From Chinchilla lanigera (Eukaryota > Chordata > Mammalia > Rodentia > Chinchillidae), in the NCBI RefSeq assembly GCF_000276665.1, contig NW_004955465.1:1333901-1397900 (forward strand): a stretch of 64,000 bases of DNA, written 5' to 3'. The notes beneath the pieces are model-generated. The model worked only from the letters and a program-made list of their open reading frames with translations. It was not told the origin of the DNA and made no database searches. Below are positions 36,101-46,541 of this stretch, piece after piece. Position 1 is the stretch's first letter; each line of letters starts with the position of its first letter. The translations under genes were made by a program, and so were the position numbers.

Positions 36101-39100
36101 TTTTGGACATAGGAAAAAGTTGAAAAAAAATAGTGCAGCATCACTCAGCACTCTCAACTGCCACCTCTTACATAACCATGGTCTAATGATCAAAACCAGA
36201 GAATTGGCTTTGACAGAACACGCAGAGCTGCTGTACGGCGCATACTGAGCTTTTGCTGATTGTTCCACTGATGCCCTTCTCTGATCCAGGATCCAGCCCC
36301 CCATCACACCTTACCCGAGGGACCATGTCGTAGTCTGCCTTAATCCGGAACAGTTCCCCAGTCTTTCTTGCTCTCTCCTGACCTGGACACTGAAGACTGC
36401 TGGCCAGTGGAGCATTTCTGATGTTTCCTTGTGATTGGAATCTGGTTATGCACTACTGGCAAGAGTACCAAGAGGTCTGATACCCATTCCTGTAGCTTTG
36501 ATCGGTTGATGAAAGTGCTGTTGCCAGGTTTCCCCACTGTGAAGTTACTATTTTCCTATATAGTTAATAAGTAACTCAGGCGAGGTACTTTGAGAGACTT
36601 GTAAATATCTACCCACTAATCATTCTTGCTCCAAACAGATTTTACTCTGCTGGTTGCCAAATGATTTTTTCTTTCATTCCTTCTATATTTAGTTGTTTTT
36701 TTTTTTCCATAAAAAAGAGTTTTCTCTTCTTTTATTTATTGATACCAGTATGAATTTCTGGAGTCCTGTTTTTAATTCAGTGGCCTGGAATCCATGGCTG
36801 CTGTTACTTTTGGGGCTCAGATTGTCCTACACTTAGCCAGTGGCAGTCCCTTCCAGCTGTGCTGTGCCTTTTGGATGAGTTTCAATGTTTTGTTTCCTGC
36901 CTTTCTGCCACAACAAGATGCTCCAAGCTTATTGTGTACTCTCTGTGCTGCGGCTGTAGAATCAGCCATTTCTTTTTTAGGGGGATGTGGTATTTAGAAA
37001 CCAAAATAAGACACCATGTGTGTTCATTATTCTAGGCTGTCATTGTTTCGAGACAGTCTCAGTAGGCAGAGGTAGGAAATGCACGTGTGTACACACATTC
37101 ACACACATATGTCTCCATATCTGTATACATGTTGTGTAAGGTGGTTTTGTTTTGTTTGTGGCATTGGGTGTCTAACCTGGACTTATACTTGCCAGGCAAG
37201 TGCTCTGCCACCAAGCTGTGTCCCTAGCACCTATATTAGGTATAGTTGAAAAACACAGTGAATGTTTAAATTTAAAGACATTTATTACAGTGAAAAACAA
37301 GGCACAGTGCCGTTAATACTCCCCCAGAATATTCACCCTTGCTTCACACACACTTATCCCAGCATTCTTGCCACTTTCTGGGGCAGGTCTGGAAGTCCTC
37401 TTTCCTGAGTGTCTTTAGGTGCACTGTCATGGCTGCCTCGATGCTGTGAATCTATTCAAAATATTTACCTTTTGTGGTCATTTGGAGGAAGATCCAGGAG
37501 CCTCATGCTGCAGATCTGGTGAATAGGTGGAAGAGGACACCCTGCAGTGCTTTACAAGCCTGGCCTTCCACTGGATGCCACTTGGCAGCAGCATTCCCTG
37601 TGTTTCTGGTCACACCTCATTAAGACACTCAGGAAAGAGGACTTCCAGAACTGCTTCAGAAAGTGGCAAGTACAACGGGATGAGTGTGTTTAAAACAAGG
37701 GAAAGTATACTGGCAGAGATTAATGGCAGTGTGTCTTTTACTATAATAACTTTTTTTAAAATTTAAACATGTACAATACCCTTATATCACACCTTGGGTG
37801 TTATATATACATGAGTATATATAATCATATACCTATATATCATATCTACAGATAAGTTTAAAACTTTGAGTTCCTATTGATGTGTTCAGTTTCAGTCCAC
37901 TCTCACAAACTCATCCCACCCTTTCCCCTTTCCGTATTTTCAGCTCCCTTTGCCAGTGCAGATGTGAAAAGGCTCTCGTCATCCCCGATACATGTACTTC
38001 TCTGCTTCCTTGCTTATTTTCTATATTATTATGGTTGATGCACTATGTTAACCTGAGGAGTCTAGAAGCTTAACTAAATACCCCAGCAGTTCTACATCCT
38101 GGGGTAAAAAAGATATGCCCTTCCCGCTCTAGCATGTTGTTCATTGTGTCAACTTGAGACGTTAAGAAGTTTAATTCAGCAGAGAGCCAGGGTCCTTACC
38201 TTATAAACATCCTGAGCTTGTGAAACAGAAAGGCACAGAGATGGTATGGGTATAAAGGACCCTCACCAGGGTAGATAGCCTACATACAATCTAAGGGAGG
38301 AAAAGAGGCTTGCTGCCCCTCCTTTTGCTCTTGATGCTTTTGTTGTCTTCGGCCGCCTTGGCCCACTTCCCCTGTACCATGCCACCCCACCCTACCTTGG
38401 AGCCAGCTGATTATGGTCTAAAACCTCCACAAACTGTGAGCTAAATAAACTTTTCCTCCCTTAATTTTGGGGATTGGGTATTTTGTCTCAGCAACAAGAA
38501 AAAGTAACCACAACAATATGTAACAAGCAGCATCAGCCACCTCAGCTCTGACCTTCAGGTGCCTCTGTCCCCATGGCCCTGGACCTGCAGGTGGAGGTGG
38601 TCCCTGGCTGCTTCTGCACCTTTCTCAGCCCTGACCCTTCACTGCCTCAGCCTCTTCCTTGGCCTTGCCCACCTTCTCTGCTGCCATTCCCTGCTCCAAG
38701 CTGCTTTGTTAATGTCATCTCTAGCAAACCCCTTACTTCAATGACTTGGGCTTCTTATTGTTGGGAGGGGAAGAAAAAGCAGGCAGGTAGAGAAAGACTA
38801 TAGATTGAAGCCTTGGCTATTTTATTGCAGTTCTTGTTAGGCATTTTAGTGAAGGTTGGTTTGTTTGGCTAAAACAGAGAATGGTTCAAACAGGGAACTG
38901 CTTGCAAGTTTTGCTGATCTATGAAATCTACGTATTGGAAGATTGGATGGCAATCCATAATAAAAATATTTATTTTTATCTTTTGAATTTAATGACATGA
39001 TACTCATGGGCCAGTGTTGGAGCTAAAGGTCATCTGCTTTCATTAAAAATTATCAAGAGAGAGAAATTCCCTAAAAAATAATTGGAACTTGTCACAATCT

Positions 39101-42100
39101 CCTGTAAGCAGCACTGTATCACAGGCACAATGAAGTTGCTAGGACTGCACATGTCCTTAAATTACATATTAAATTAGTAGGATAATCTGTCAGCTCCAGA
39201 AATGTAGATGATAGGTCTTAGCTTCTGCCTTGTCCTCATGCAGCTTGTGCCGCTCACAACCCAGCCCAGGCACACGTATTCGAGTGTGTGCTGGGGGCCC
39301 TGTCCCCCACAGTCACAAGCCCTGCTCATCCTTTATCCAGTAATGAGAATGTGTGGCCACACTCAACCACAAATGCAGCTATTGAGGGACATGGGTTCTC
39401 TTCCTCGAAGAGGGACAGTTAGTGACCTTGCAGAGCATCTGGAGCCAGACTCAGGATTGCATGGGAGTCTAAGAAAGGAGAGTTTTCTTTCCTTCTTTCT
39501 CACATTGATGCTTAGAAAAATTAATTTTCTGTGATCCTGTTACTGTGTTTTGTAGAACACTTACAAGTTGAAGGAAGGCCTCATAATGAGATACTTACAT
39601 TAAAATAGGGATTCTGATGTAACTCAGAACTTTTTAGGGAAGTAGAGAGATGCTTCTTAGTTTCATTTTAATGTTAAAATCCTTCAGCTATGCAATCCTA
39701 CATGAAATGTAAAGCTTTTTGTGTATGATTACAGTGTTAGAAAACAAAATAGTTTCCCAGGTCAGGTTCTAGGTGTTTATTTATTTTTGCAACCCCTGGG
39801 CTTGAACTCAGGGCCTTTGCATATGCAGTCCAAGTGCTCTAATACTGGGCCAAATCCTTAGCCCAGGTTGCGGCTTTTATAAGATTTCTCTGTAGAAATT
39901 TACTTGAGGGTTTACTCTTGTGTTCTGAGTATGGACACACATTCTCTTGATTCCTAAAATTCTGGTTCTAGAGACTTTTAAATTTAGATGCTTAGAGATA
40001 GGGCACCTGTCATCCTCGCACTCAAGAGGCTGAGGCAGGAGGATCACTGTGAGTTTGAGGCCAGCCTGGACCACATAGCTAGTTCATGCCAGCCTGAAAT
40101 ATGTAGCAAGACCCTGTCTAAAAAAAACCTGCAACAAAAAAATTCTAAAGGTGTATATGAATGCTTTGAAATAAAGCAAATGCCCTGGCAGTGCTTCTGA
40201 AGTCCTTTAATATTTGAAAATTCCTGTGTTGACAAGAATCTGCAGATACATGCGGCTTATCACATACTTTTGGGAGAAATTCTGTTCCAGCACTGTGAAC
40301 GATCTCGATGGAGCAAGTAAGAGCCTTGCTTATGACTTATGTTGACTTTGTGATGAGCTCAATGTTAGAAGGTGGAGGCTCCCTAAAAACAAGTCCTTCA
40401 TAAGCAGCACCGGTTCCAGTAGATTTCTCTAGTCCCTCATCCTCCACCCTGTGCTTCTCGTTACTGGTGGACTCTGCTTTTGATCATACTTTGATTTACT
40501 AATGTGGCTTTTTCCAAATCTAGGTGGCAAGGTTTTATTTTTATTAAAGAACTGTGTCTTCCTCTCTGTTCCTGCTCTCTCCTGAGGTGTTCATGAATCT
40601 TTCAGGAGCCAGAAGATGAAGTGTTTCTTGCCATTGCTAAAGCCATGGAAGAAATGGTGAAAGATAGTGTTGACTGCTACTGGATCATCCGATGCTTTGT
40701 GAACCAGTTAAATAACAAGTACCGGGATTCTTTGCCGCAGCTGGTGAGGAGTGTTTTTGGCTAATTTTGGGGGTGAGCAGTGGTGTTAAGGATCATCAGC
40801 AAGAACCTAACTGGTGCTGCGTATTTATGAGTGGAGTCTCTCCATAGGGGCTCAGTAAATGTGTTCTGTGTAAAGCCAGACAGTAAACATCTCCAGCCAG
40901 GTGGCCGGGGATCTCTGCTGCAGTCGCTCAGCTCTGCTGCTGGAGCTCAAAGGCAGCCGTAGACATGCACTGAAAAATGCCAGGCTTGGAACTGCACCAC
41001 TGCAGGCTACATTTTGCCAACATTTGGTCTACAGTATTCCCTGTCTTGGTCCAGAATCCACCAGCTTTATCTAGACTGTTCCTTCGACGTGTATTAGTTA
41101 GGATTGAAGTTGCTGGGGTGTAATGTAATGGAAGATCCAAGTAACAGGAGCCCGTTTTCTCTCACATAACTGCAAGTCCAGAGGTAAAGCAGACCACAGT
41201 TGGTTTTACAGCACCAGCTTTATCTAGACTGTTCCTTCGACGTGTATTAGTTAGGATTGAAGTTGCTGGGGTGTAATGTAATGGAAGATCCAAGTAACAG
41301 GAGCCCGTTTTCTCTCACATAACTGCAAGTCCAGAGGTAAAGCAGACCACAGTTGGTTTTACAGCACCACAATATGGACGCCTGTCATTTTGCTCCAATA
41401 TCAGACAGAGTCTTTCCACTCCTATAGGTCCACAAGCTATGATATTCCTATTCTGGGCAGGAAGAAAGGGAAGGGCAAAGATAAATGTGAAGGCGGGAGA
41501 GGGGCAAGCTGTCAAGTCTCAAGCAGGCTTTCCTTCTGCAAGTACGCAGATGCTCAGCTTAGGATGAGGCTGTAGCCCAAGAAACCTTCGTAAGATGAAA
41601 ATGTAGTTCCCTTCACTTTCTAAACATCTGAGGCAACTGCAGTATGGGTGGGTTTTCCTCACGATTGTGTGCCTGGCTGGGTAAGACTGTAAGACCATGC
41701 ACCAGCAGCCTGAGAAGATCCAGATTCAAAATTCCACCAGCACTTTCTCCTGAGTGCATCACTTTGAACCCCATTGTCAAATTGAAAAATCTGCAGTTGG
41801 ATTGTCGTAAGCCAGGGCCATTGGTATTAGTGGCTAGGACTGTGTCACTTGGCTTTTTCTCTGCAGCAGAGGCTGGGACACATGGTTTTAAAAAACCCAG
41901 AGTGAGATGATCTCCTGGGAGAGCAGCGATTCTCTTTAGCAAGGAAAGTGCGTGGATGGGGGCAGCTCTGGTGCCACACCGTGGCTGAGGAGTCCCGAGT
42001 GCCGAGTGGCTCTTGATTTGTGGCATAAGCCAGTCTTCCTTGGTGCTTCTCTTCTTTCCAGTTTGTCCCCTTTTTAAAAAAAACCATTTATAAAAAGGAA

Positions 42101-43254
42101 CTTATGTTTTTTCCTAAATCATTGAGTTTATTTGAAAATGCTCCTAAAAGTGGTAACTGTGACCCAGGGTGCCAGGGAGGTGAGGGGCAGTGAAGAAGGC
42201 AGTCCAGCTCTGAAGACCACGGCTACAACTGTGTGCCCCGTGTACTGAGGGGGCAGAAAGGCAGGACCTTCCAGCTTCTGTCTATTCTTACGAGAGCAGT
42301 TTTTACATATTTTAATTATGTAAAATTTGATTTTAGGATTTTCTACTTAGTTGAGTTTGATAAACACGCTTTTAAGCATGGAATTGGAGCATAAGTAAAT
42401 ATAACGTTGGTTGTCAAATCAGGAGGCCTTAATCATACTGTTATTTTCTTAGCATTTTTTGCTTAATATTGGAGTAAGTTAGCAGCACTTTGATAAGTTA
42501 TGGTATATACAAAAAATTCATTTTGGGAAACGCAAGTAATAAATGAATACATTCTCAAAAGACATTAAACCACCCGGATGAATTCACGTTGCCCTAGGTC
42601 TGGACCAGCACCCCCGCTCCCCTTCCTAAACAGTGAGCATTGTCCTGGGCCTGGTGTACACCCTTCTAGACCTTTTCCTGCATGTGGATGTATAAAGTGA
42701 TTTAAAAAAAAAAAAAAAAACAACGACAACAAAGTAGCCTCATGCTGTGCAGATGGCCCTGTAGTTCTGTTTTTAATTTGGAGAAATTTACAGGTTTGTA
42801 CAGATAGAACACTCCTTTTCAGTCCTGATTCCCTGTTGGTATATGGGAGCTTTTAACAATTCCTATGGCTTTTCCTCCTCCACTAGGCCAATTAAATGAG
42901 AATCTTTCCATTTCCATCTTTCCATGGGGCCCTGAAATTCCACTTTTTTTAAAGATTCCAGGCAACTCTGAAGTGTGGCTAGGGTTGAGATCCACTCATT
43001 TAGTAACTACTTTTTCTTTCTATTTTATTTACAGTTCTTGTATTGAATCTGCCCATGTTAACAGCCACACACTGACAATAAACTGCCTTTGTACATGGTC
43101 ACCATGTATATAGTGAGGCAGCTCCCTATAAGGGAATGCGTGAGTGAAGGGGAGACACCTAAAATCTGTGTATTTCGTAATGGCCATATCAATTTATGCT
43201 CTTCAAACAGATGATGAGGTTTTCTGTTTTCTACTCATTGCCAGTAACTGTGTG

Positions 43255-43307
<53 letters not shown>

Positions 43308-45090
43308 AGTGACTTACTGGCCCCTTTTCATAACTATCTCTTTTTGTCTCATTTTACCTTCATTCTATCCTAATCCCACTCCACTTTGGTCCTACCCTTC
43401 CTCTTTTCCCTTGACTGCCATCCATCCATGCCGTCTATCCCACCCTACCCATCCATCCCACCCCACCCCACCCATCCCATCCCATCCATCCTTTCTATCT
43501 CATCTCATCTCATCTCATCTCATCTCATCTCATCATCTCATCTCATCCCATCCCATCCAATCTAATCTAATCTAATCTAATCTGACTACTCCAGAACAAC
43601 CAGTACTCTCACAGGCCCCTTAGAATGACTGAATTATGATTTGGACTTTCTGAGGCTGTTGAATGTGGTTAGTGCAATAAGCACCATGGTGACTGACTGT
43701 TCTCTTTTTCCGGGGTTGGCCCAGGTTGAGCACTAAAAGAGTCTGTGTCCAGGAGAAACCCCTCAGTCCAGGAAGGTGAGACTGACCTGGAAATTTGCTG
43801 TGTCACAAGTGACTTGGATAGGCCTGCAGTTTTGTTTTCTAGGACTTCCTTGCTTTCAGCATGCAAATTTTTTTTCATCATAGGCCGTAACATCAGGTGA
43901 TGTCATGTCACAGGAAACGCGTGACCTCTCTTCCTGTTTAATCTCTAGCCAAAGGCTTTGGAACAATACTTGAATCTGGAAGACAGCAGACTGCTGAATC
44001 ATCTGAAGTCCTGTTCTGCAGTGTCTAAGCTGCCCTATGATCTCTGGTTTAAGAGGTGCTTTGCGGGATGCCTGCCTGAATCCAGCTTGCAGAGGCAAGT
44101 GTTTCTTTCTGAGACACACCGAGGGCCTGGAGTCAGAGGAGAATCCTAGCCTTTCTCGTGGTTGTCCCTCAGCATATAAATTTGCTTAGCACAGATTTGC
44201 AGCTAAATTCTCTTGCAGCTACCATCACAGCACACGATTCTGCTTGTTATTGAGTACACACTTAGAAAGTTCGAGCACCTTCTGTGCAGTAGATGCTATA
44301 GAGTAGTTACATCTGAAACTGTCCACAGGTTTATATAAGCAGGAGGTCCTCTTTTCTAGAATTGTGGTGGGTCCTGATCTCATTGAAATCATGGTATTTC
44401 TGTTTCTTTGTGGCACCTTTAAAAGAGCTGAAGATGCTCAAAGAGCTGAGACTCAACCTGCCGTTCTAAGTCAGTTTCAGGCCCTTGTGTTTCTGAGTTG
44501 TGTTTCTGCCCCTTTGGGGCCTTGTGATGTGATTGGGAAGAAAGGCAGTACACAGGGAACGCTGGAACACAGCACAGAACTAAGTGCGTAGACCAGTAAT
44601 GATGGACCTTTTAAAGACGAGTGCGCAGAGCCCAGACTGCAACCTGAAACCCACTTTGCCATTGGAAAGGGCCAGCACTGCCATTAAACCTGAATGTTGG
44701 GGTTTTAGTTTAGGGGAAGAAAAGCTCATATGTTAACATCTTTTGTCTTAAAAGAAAAACAGCATGCGTGTCGTAGGTTTGCCACTCGGCTATAGATGAT
44801 CATACCAACTTCAAAAGTTTTAGGCGTTAATAAAATAGAATAGGATGGATCAATAACTGGCTCCGTAAGCCCACAGAGTAGTTGAGGGAATCTGTCCCCA
44901 GACTCACTGGCAGTGAAACTGACTTTATCTCACATTTCGTATGCTTCTTTTGTTGTGGTCCCGTGTTGCAATAATTATATGAACATTACAGAATATTAAT
45001 GAAGTGCAAGTTTTAGTTTAGGACTTCTTTCATTCCTTGAAAATTTCAGGTTTGTAACATGAGGAAATGAGCATTTTGTAGATTCTGAGG

Positions 45091-45131
<41 letters not shown>

Positions 45132-46541
45132 TGCTGGGAATGGAACCCAGGGTCTTGCGTGTGCTAGGCCAACAAGCTGTCACTGAGCCATATCCTGAGT
45201 CCTGAGCGGTCATTTTCAGTGAATTTTTCTTTTACTTTCAGTGCTCATTGTGTCTGGAGCAGATTTCAAAAGGCTCATCTGTTTTGTTTCTGATAATTAT
45301 TTCATTGTCATTCCCTGAAGCTTTTACTTAAAGTACGAGTCGTGTGATCTTATTTTCTAATTTGAGAGTATAATTTATGTTTATAGGTAAACATGGATTT
45401 CAGACCCATGTAAAATGATTATACCTCTTTGTTTTTGTAGGGTTTGGGATAAAGTTGTAAGTGGATCCTGTAAGATCCTCGTTTTTGTAGCTGTGGAAAT
45501 TTTATTAACCTTTAAACTAAAAGTAATGGCATTGAACAGTGCAGAGAAGATAACAAAGTTCCTGGAAAATGTAAGTGTGCATTATTTGATTTGATCTTGA
45601 CTCTAGAAATGAAATGAGCTTTAGCAAGCCAGATTTTCCTGCTGCGTTACATTATTCCAGAGAAATAATACCATATATGTGTACTTCATAAAAAACACTT
45701 TTCTCCCGGAAAAGTGGCATCACATTGGCCTGGGGATAATACTTCACATCTTCCGCTCTTCGGGGGCTGCTGTTCTGACCAGTGAGGCCACTGCTGAGCC
45801 TGCCAGTGGGGCCCAGGGCCTCGTCCCCTGTGATGGCCAGCATGTGGATGTGTAATCCCAGTTGGATTTGTTAATGCACTGAGTATCATCTTAGTGGATG
45901 TTGAAAAAGGTCTAAATGAGTCAACTTTTCCCTGTTTCCTGGACTCCTCTGCTAGCAAGAGGGGGGATAAGGAGTATGTCATGGATGAGACCCAGAACTT
46001 GTGCCCCTTTCATGCGTCTATATAAATGCCTGGACAGTGGCCTGGTAAATGATCAGTACCAAGTACCTGTGTTCCCTAGATGTATCCTCCTTACCATCAT
46101 AATCCGTGGTCGATAGTGCCAGGGCCTGATGACCTCCTGTCATCTTGTGAACAGCTCTGTGACGTTGGGTATCTGTGTCCCCTTCAGGGACAGGGTTCTG
46201 GCCTCCAGGCAGCTCTGGGAAGCTGCCCAGGGCCCCACAGTCAGCAGGGTTTGAACCTGCACCAGCACAGTCTGACACTGGAGCCGCTCAGCGTGTCCTC
46301 AGGTGGCAATGAAACAGTCCTTTTATGCTGTTGCTTTCTGAGAAACAGTGGAAACTCCTGTGGAAATACTGTAATTTTTAGGCTGCAGTGAATGAAAGAA
46401 GATCCTAAAATTATGAACCCAGGAATTTCACCCAGGGTGCTTTGCTGTTTGCAGATTCCCCGGGACAGCTCGGATGCCGTCGTGAGCAAGGCCATCGACC
46501 TGTGGCACAAACACTGTGGGACCCCAGTGCATTCGGCCTGA
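30049..46541 (+). CDS. TBC1D7: TBC1D7, TBC1 domain family member 7 (seven coding exons)
   Basis: The joined exons 30049-30160, 31478-31558, 34563-34750, 40606-40743, 43949-44094, 45441-45570 and 46455-46541 encode 293 residues, starting [16 protein letters not shown] and ending [11 protein letters not shown]. Length and sequence match mammalian TBC1D7 almost throughout. In known biology TBC1D7 binds the TSC1 coiled coil and is the third subunit of the cytosolic and lysosomal TSC complex, whose TSC2 subunit is the GAP for Rheb and so restrains mTORC1. Human loss-of-function causes megalencephaly. Most of the protein is a small TBC fold. I see no canonical IxxDxxR arginine-finger motif, which fits a mainly structural role, although Rab17 GAP activity has been reported. 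All phases close and all acceptors are AG. Five donors are GT and one, in intron 6, is GC. There is no frameshift or internal stop, so this is an intact gene rather than a retrocopy. Confidence 0.98.
30195..30388 (+). mobile_element. B1-ID dimeric SINE in TBC1D7 intron 2
   Basis: CAGCTGGGTCTGGTGCTGCA, TATCCCAGCTACTTGGGAGG and AGCTGGGATGTAGCTCAG mark B1 then ID halves. It begins only 35 bases after the exon 2 donor. Confidence 0.88.
30836..30922 (-). mobile_element. ID-type SINE
   Basis: TGTGCAGGGATCAAACCCAG, then TTGCTAGGCAATTGCTG. A reverse ID element in intron 2. Confidence 0.75.
31040..31180 (+). mobile_element. MIR fragment
   Basis: CTGCCACTTACCAGCTGTGT, 'gaacttggtgaatcac' and TTGAGCTTCTGTTC follow MIR core order. 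Confidence 0.65.
31478..31558 (+). CDS. TBC1D7: TBC1D7 exon 3
   Basis: This 81-base exon lies between a pyrimidine-rich acceptor (TTCCTCTAG) and a GTATGA donor. It encodes D38 to L64, including [20 protein letters not shown], the helical start of the TBC fold. It enters in phase 1 and ends after the first base of a glycine codon. Confidence 0.97.
   Translation: MLRNFVLLASGSLSHPCTVRWYGRCS
31559..33463 (+). other. TBC1D7 intron 3, first part
   Basis: No exon or repeat that I can name. ORFs up to 119 codons are unremarkable. Confidence 0.5.
33464..33680 (+). mobile_element. MIR element
   Basis: GGCCAGGTACTCTTCTGAGTG, 'tattcctcacaacagctgcc', 'ccattcttcacatgaggaagct' and CCAGAAATCAAACCCAGG follow the full MIR consensus order. 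Confidence 0.8.
34563..34750 (+). CDS. TBC1D7: TBC1D7 exon 4
   Basis: This 188-base exon follows the acceptor CTGCGCAG and ends exactly at a codon (FPL) before GTTAGT. It encodes [20 protein letters not shown] through [20 protein letters not shown]. No IxxDxxR Rab-GAP arginine-finger motif is visible here, where active TBC domains would carry it. A B1-ID SINE begins about 30 bases past the donor. Confidence 0.97.
34782..34961 (-). mobile_element. B1-ID dimeric SINE
   Basis: The ID half ('tactagggattgaacccagtgc', 'ccatccccagccc') precedes the B1 half (TTTTGAGACAGGGTCTTAC). It starts about 30 bases after the exon 4 donor. Confidence 0.85.
35110..35304 (+). mobile_element. DNA-transposon fossil
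   Basis: TAGTCATGCATTGCTTTCTG, GATGGGGATACATTCTGAG and an end at 'tacagcacgtaattgta' match a common short mammalian DNA transposon with a deleted interior. I do not name the exact family. Confidence 0.6.
35305..36970 (-). mobile_element. Old L1M-type 3' end
   Basis: The plus strand shows reversed L1M phrases in order: AAGAATTCCTATACACCCT, CCCCAGCTGTTAACATTTAG, GTCAGTTATTTTGCAG, CTGATGTTTCCTTGTGATTG, GGTTATGCACTACTGGCAAG and CAGTGGCAGTCCC. It is noncoding and ancient, possibly in two pieces. Confidence 0.65.
37143..37232 (-). mobile_element. ID-type SINE
   Basis: TTGTTTTGTTTGTGGCATTG, then CTTGCCAGGCAAGTGCTCTG and TGTCCCTAGCACC. A reverse ID element. Confidence 0.7.
37261..37772. mobile_element. 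Palindromic mariner-like element
   Basis: Two opposed arms carry the same mariner 3' end, with a 28-bp perfect inverted match (37388-37415 against 37622-37649). Read outward, the right arm encodes [17 protein letters not shown] and the left arm [23 protein letters not shown]. Both resemble the transposase C-terminus pattern FxxCFxxWxxRWDxC. Both arms end in matching TTTAAAT-rich termini. The roughly 200-bp centre is not palindromic and may hold part of the 5' region. Stops make it inactive. It lies in TBC1D7 intron 4. Confidence 0.65.
38136..38516 (+). mobile_element. MaLR-related LTR
   Basis: It starts TGTCAACTTGAGACG and includes GGAGCCAGCTGATTATGG, CTGTGAGCTAAATAAAC and TCAGCAACAAGAAAAAGTAAC, the MaLR 3' end order. 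A different subfamily from the 22.4 kb copy. Confidence 0.75.
38517..39767 (+). other. TBC1D7 intron 4, unassigned part
   Basis: A C/T-rich stretch near 38.6-38.7 kb opens two short ORFs. No exon or named repeat. Confidence 0.45.
39768..39865 (-). mobile_element. Diverged ID-type SINE
   Basis: GGGCTTGAACTCAGGGCCTT, 'ccaagtgctctaatactgggccaaatcc'. A reverse ID pattern. Confidence 0.65.
39988..40137 (+). mobile_element. B1 SINE
   Basis: Diverged head ('gatagggcacctgtcatcctcgcac'), then GAGGCTGAGGCAGGAGGATC, GTGAGTTTGAGGCCAGCCTGG and GCAAGACCCTGTCTAAAAA. Confidence 0.85.
40606..40743 (+). CDS. TBC1D7: TBC1D7 exon 5
   Basis: This 138-base exon has exactly 46 codons and phase 0 at both ends, so skipping it would keep the frame. 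It is flanked by TCTTTCAG and GTGAGG. It encodes [20 protein letters not shown] through RDSLPQL, helices of the TBC core. Confidence 0.97.
41059..41364. repeat. Perfect 153-bp tandem duplication
   Basis: Bases 41059-41211 are followed directly by an identical copy at 41212-41364, and five more bases (CACCA) continue the match. No difference is visible, so the duplication is recent or an assembly artefact. It lies in TBC1D7 intron 5. Confidence 0.95.
41370..43248 (+). other. TBC1D7 intron 5, remainder
   Basis: A 137-codon minus-strand ORF (41613-42026) and a plus-strand shadow are unrecognised. An A17 run lies near 42,705. No exon or named repeat. Confidence 0.45.
43249..43305. repeat. (TG)n microsatellite
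   Basis: About 28 TG units with one CG interruption at 43261-43262, in intron 5 about 640 bases before exon 6. Confidence 0.95.
43419..43583. repeat. Pentanucleotide satellite changing unit along its length
   Basis: The run changes from CCATC/CCACC units to CATCT, then CATCC, then TAATC units. It is mostly T and C with a CA step. Confidence 0.92.
43949..44094 (+). CDS. TBC1D7: TBC1D7 exon 6 with GC donor
   Basis: This 146-base exon follows the acceptor TTTAATCTCTAG. It encodes [20 protein letters not shown] through [11 protein letters not shown] plus two bases of an arginine codon. The next exon must supply the third base to give SLQ-R-VWDKV, which fixes the end at 44094. The intron therefore starts GCAAGT, the usual consensus of a GC-AG intron. 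Confidence 0.96.
45094..45130. repeat. (TG)n microsatellite
   Basis: About 18 perfect TG units directly abutting an ID SINE. Confidence 0.95.
45131..45206 (-). mobile_element. ID-type SINE
   Basis: GTGCTGGGAATGGAACCCAG, 'cttgcgtgtgctaggccaac' and GAGCCATATCCTGAGTCC are the reverse of an ID element. The neighbouring TG tract may have grown from its tail. Confidence 0.8.
45441..45570 (+). CDS. TBC1D7: TBC1D7 exon 7
   Basis: The acceptor is TTTTTGTAG and the donor is a strong GTAAGT after AAAAT. The 130-base exon completes the split arginine codon and encodes [20 protein letters not shown] through [12 protein letters not shown]. The WDKVVSGS segment and the hydrophobic helix after it are typical of the C-terminal half of TBC domains. 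Confidence 0.97.
46020..46290 (+). mobile_element. Possible MIR fragment in intron 7
   Basis: Phrases such as 'cctcctgtcatcttgtgaacagc' and 'gggccccacagtcagcagggtttgaacctg' resemble the MIR 3' half. Strongly diverged. Confidence 0.45.
46455..46541 (+). CDS. TBC1D7: TBC1D7 exon 8, last coding exon
   Basis: The acceptor is CTGTTTGCAG. The 29 codons encode [20 protein letters not shown] and then CGTPVHSA before TGA at 46539-46541. The 3' UTR continues in the same exon. Confidence 0.97.
   Translation: MPRDSSDAVVSKAIDLWHKHCGTPVHSA

Larger units (their letters stand above)
44095..45440 (+). other. TBC1D7 intron 6 (GC-AG)
   Basis: It starts GCAAGT and ends TTTTTGTAG. It contains the (TG)n tract and the ID SINE listed separately and otherwise no recognised element. 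Confidence 0.85.

Noticed and set aside
43419..43583. CRISPR-like array or regulatory repeat
   Set aside because: The units are five bases long with no spacers. This is a simple satellite in a vertebrate intron.
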